In this document: positions 34,100 to 64,000 of the stretch, one piece after another
Position numbering within the stretch: position 1 is the first letter of the stretch
Layout: every line of letters starts with the position of its first letter
Notes under the pieces: generated by a model
Database searches by the model: none
Told to the model about the DNA's origin: nothing
The model's input: only the letters and a program-made list of their open reading frames with translations
Program-made: the position numbers and the translations under genes
Assembly: GCA_964019695.1 (NCBI GenBank)
Contig: OZ026525.1
Location: 88,497,779 to 88,561,778 of the forward strand
Reading direction: 5' to 3'
Source of the DNA: Loripinus fragilis
Taxonomy: Eukaryota; Mollusca; Bivalvia; Lucinida; Lucinidae
DNA: 64,000 bases

Positions 34100-34500
34100 C
34101 CCTAACTTATCTATAAATTATCTCCTAGAACATATATATATCAAGATGTAAAAAGGAGATAAGGCAGAGATAAAGACTCAACAGTACAGAAACTGAATAC
34201 CGGAGCAAAAGAAATCCAACAGTAAAACCACAGAAGGCCTGACAACAGCCAAAGCATCAGGCCCCATCCATCTCATCTATAGAGTCTGAAGTCCGACCCA
34301 CCGGTGTGCAATTAAATAGGAAAGCTAAGTTGCCAACCGCGATGGGGTTAACCACCAAGCATGCAGTCTGTTGCAATACATTAATGTTATAGCCAATCCT
34401 TTTGTAACGAGAAATTACTTCAATAAACCGCGCTGAAAAATTATTAGAGCCAACAATTTTCTTCAACTTATACACTTTCAAGTCACCATTGCATAGAGCC
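34100..34500 (-). pseudogene. Penelope-like element, 3' coding fragment
   Basis: Minus-strand 34257-34490 encodes VYKLKKIVGSNNF, RYKRIGYNINVLQQTACLVV and NPIAVGNLAFLFNCT, clearly related to the C-terminus at 21785-22000 but about half diverged, so it is a separate subfamily. Nothing upstream of residue VYK remains. Confidence 0.72.
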
Positions 34501-34538
34501 CAGGTTCCGATAGTTCTTGGCGTAAGATAGATTTAATA

Positions 34539-34775
34539 ATTGCGACACGACATGAGATTTCCAACGATGTGGTATGTGCGACCAGCAAAGGCTCAGACCA
34601 GCCTGCGCATACGCGCAATCTTATCAGAGCCTTTGCTAGTCGCTTGAACATTCTATGACTGTTAAGCTACTAATTAAACATCATTTGGGGCGTCAAAGCT
34701 TAAAAGAGGCTGTACAGGCTCGTCTGAGTCTACACTTGTCAAAATGCCGCATTGTTGGAAATCTCGTGTCGCGGC
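34539..34775 (+). mobile_element. MITE family E, copy 3
   Basis: TIRs GCGACACGACATGAGATTTC and GAAATCTCGTGTCGCGGC; interior GTGCGACCAGCAAAGGCTCA and CGTCTGAGTCTACACTTGTC shared with 17783-18019. Confidence 0.8.
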
Positions 34776-34904
34776 TTAAATCCGTTTGTTAACATGATCA
34801 AAAGAATATGAAATAGTCCAGAGACAGGTGGTAATGAAGGATTCACCAAGCGAAACCATTTTCACTTTATCCAAAGTATTAGTATGGTTTACCCCCAAGG
34901 GGGT

Positions 34905-35260
34905 ACTCTCATTCTTTCTTCATACGTAGGCTCGGGCCCAGCATCTACCGTTCACCTAAAAAAAGAGGAATTTCAAGCACCCAAAGAAATATTTGAAATT
35001 TTACAAACCCCCAAAAATATCTTCCATTCTGTACATTGACCTTAAGATAAGACCCTGAAATGCATAGAAATGACCCCTAAATATAGTCCAATTTTGTGGT
35101 GACCCCCAAAAATATATACACAAAATCTTTATATCCCAAAAACTATTAATTTTTCTGAAAACCCTCCAAAAATATTGAATTTCAAAATTTGGACCCCCCC
35201 CCCCCCAAAAAAAAATGGCCCAAGCCTACGTATGTATGAAAATATCAGACTAGCCACCCC
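34905..35260. mobile_element. TIR element with CCCCCAAAAATAT interior
   Basis: CATACGTAGGCTCGGGCC (about 34921-34938) faces GGCCCAAGCCTACGTATG (35217-35234). The interior repeats AACCCCCAAAAATAT-like phrases and holds a C/A-rich tract near 35195. Confidence 0.65.
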
Positions 35261-35311
35261 CACCCACCCCCTGGAAGTTTACCATCTGTGTTTGCGTGAT
35301 TGAATAAATAG

Positions 35312-35455
35312 AGGATCTTACATGAGTGCTCATGTTTTATTAAATTTATTAAACGAGTTGGGGAAAAGATATAAAATGCGAGGCTTGTCGAGCTTTTAAT
35401 CTCTTTTCCACCCGAGTTTATTAAATTCTATAATACAGGAGTGCGAATGTTAGAT
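35312..35455. repeat. Imperfect palindromic element
   Basis: TTATTAAACGAGTTGGGGAA and TTCCACCCGAGTTTATTAAA are inverted, with TACATGAGTGCTCATG at one end. A diverged copy lies at 46689-46832 in an RSRC2 intron. Confidence 0.6.
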
Positions 35456-35499
35456 TCTATCTATCATATGACATTAAGATTACTTTAAAATTTCATTTC

Positions 35500-35640
35500 T
35501 GACGTAAAAAGGTTACCCATTGTGTACGCAACGTACTAATGGACGTTATAACGTTTCCCGTAAATATGTAAACTACAAGTGGTTTATCGATTTTTTTACA
35601 TGGCGTTATTTCACTCCCAGGTGAAACGTCATATGATAAT
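35500..35640 (-). mobile_element. Palindromic element shared with the window's right end
   Basis: CATATGACG, GGGAGTGAAATAA, CCATG and AAACCAC..GTGGTTTA-type segments recur in opposite orientation at 63907-64000. Confidence 0.6.
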
Positions 35641-35660
35641 CCCCACCCCAGGAAGGCCAG

Positions 35661-36119
<459 letters not shown>

Positions 36120-36136
36120 GGATCAGGTTACAGCAT

Positions 36137-36335
36137 TCTCGCGAGACCTGACGATTTCGTGCTAACGAGCTTCCTGTGCGACAATGCAGGTTACAGTGAC
36201 ACGACCGTCGTAAGAATGCCTACTTGTTACCCGACTGTAATATTGCTAGTCATCATCGTCCGTCATTTCCGGTTATCGTATCGCATCCGGGCATTTCATT
36301 CTTTATCTAACCTTGGCGGAATCGAAAAACGAAAA
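36137..36335 (+). promoter_or_regulatory. Putative RSRC2 promoter and 5' UTR with TCTCGCGAGA palindrome
   Basis: The perfect palindrome TCTCGCGAGA lies at 36137-36146, 190 bp before the proposed ATG. In animals this motif is a known core element of TATA-less promoters of housekeeping genes. An ETS-type site (ACCGGAAATG on the minus strand, 36264-36273) follows. No TATA box is evident. The element starts about 20 bp after the end of the GGAT microsatellite. The transcription start itself cannot be located from sequence. Confidence 0.55.
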
Positions 36336-63734
<27,399 letters not shown>

Positions 63735-63767
63735 GTAGGCTCATAGGTTTTGATCATCAACATTTTT

Positions 63768-63912
63768 ACGCATTAAATTGTAAATATTTTCTTACCCATT
63801 CGTTTTAGCATAGGTTTTGGGTGCCCAAAAGAACCGTCTCATTGAGACAGTTCTTTTGAGTACCCACAACATATGTTTTGGTTGAGAAATAAGAAAATTA
63901 TTTTTTATCATA
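63768..63912 (+). mobile_element. Palindromic MITE (family A), copy 10
   Basis: AAATATTTTCTTACCCATTC, GGTTTTGGGTGCCCAAAAGA, core ACCGTCTC ATTGA GACAGTTCTTTT, ACCCACAACATATGTTTTGG. It sits 33 bp after the exon 8 donor. Confidence 0.85.
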
Positions 63913-64000
63913 TGACGTCGCGTCTGGGAGTGAAATAACCCCATGCAATAAAATCTGTAAACCACTAGTGGTTTATCGATTTTCGGGAAATGTTATGACG
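63907..64000 (+). mobile_element. Palindromic element shared with 35500-35640, cut by window end
   Basis: ATCATATGACGT, CTGGGAGTGAAATAACCCCA and GTAAACCACTAGTGGTTTA match the reverse complement of 35536-35640. It continues past the window. Confidence 0.6.

Overview
This is a window of eukaryotic, animal nuclear DNA. It is AT-rich and intron-rich, crowded with short inverted-repeat elements, tRNA-derived SINEs and microsatellites, and has no operons or long uninterrupted genes. Single exons with GT-AG borders carry recognisable animal protein families. The repeat style (palindromic MITE families, CTGATCAG-type hairpins, reverse-transcriptase relics) suggests a marine bivalve mollusc. That is an inference, and the species cannot be named from the sequence.

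Two host genes can be supported. On the minus strand, three short exons (14302-14430, 6193-6309, 1802-1927) each encode one six-cysteine EGF-like module, and each begins and ends in phase 1. They are part of a modular extracellular or membrane protein whose ends lie outside what can be seen. A truncated copy of one exon lies at 5831-5874. On the plus strand, eight exons from 36336 to 63734 join in frame into 537 codons of an arginine/serine-rich nuclear protein. Its last three exons match the RS domain and conserved C-terminal block of RSRC2 (arginine/serine-rich coiled-coil protein 2). The 3' end lies beyond the window. A TCTCGCGAGA promoter palindrome sits about 200 bp upstream of the proposed start codon, immediately beside a 450-bp GATA/GGAT microsatellite.

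Layout: 1-14.4 kb, EGF-like gene with a decayed LINE (about 2.9-4.35 kb) and a pair of inverted repeats 4.2 kb apart (8.8 and 13.3 kb). 14.4-36.1 kb, intergenic or long-intron DNA with a 53-bp minisatellite and several Penelope-like reverse-transcriptase relics. One of these relics is cleanly split by a 3,025-bp long-TIR element with an AAATA target duplication. The same stretch has a 160-bp tandem array, MITEs, (AT)n and tetranucleotide repeats. 36.1-64 kb, RSRC2-like gene whose introns hold at least five larger TIR elements, including a 1,629-bp hAT-like element with a perfect 8-bp target duplication nested in a roughly 4-kb element. They also hold five clustered copies of one palindromic MITE in the last 2.2 kb.

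No complete transposase, CRISPR array, rRNA gene or functional tRNA gene was found. The most unusual observations are the datable nested insertions, a perfect 32-bp-arm palindrome 12 nt inside an RSRC2 intron, an inverted pair of one repeat flanking the RS-domain exons, and two NAGNAG acceptors in the same gene. All are readings by eye; no alignment or search was run.
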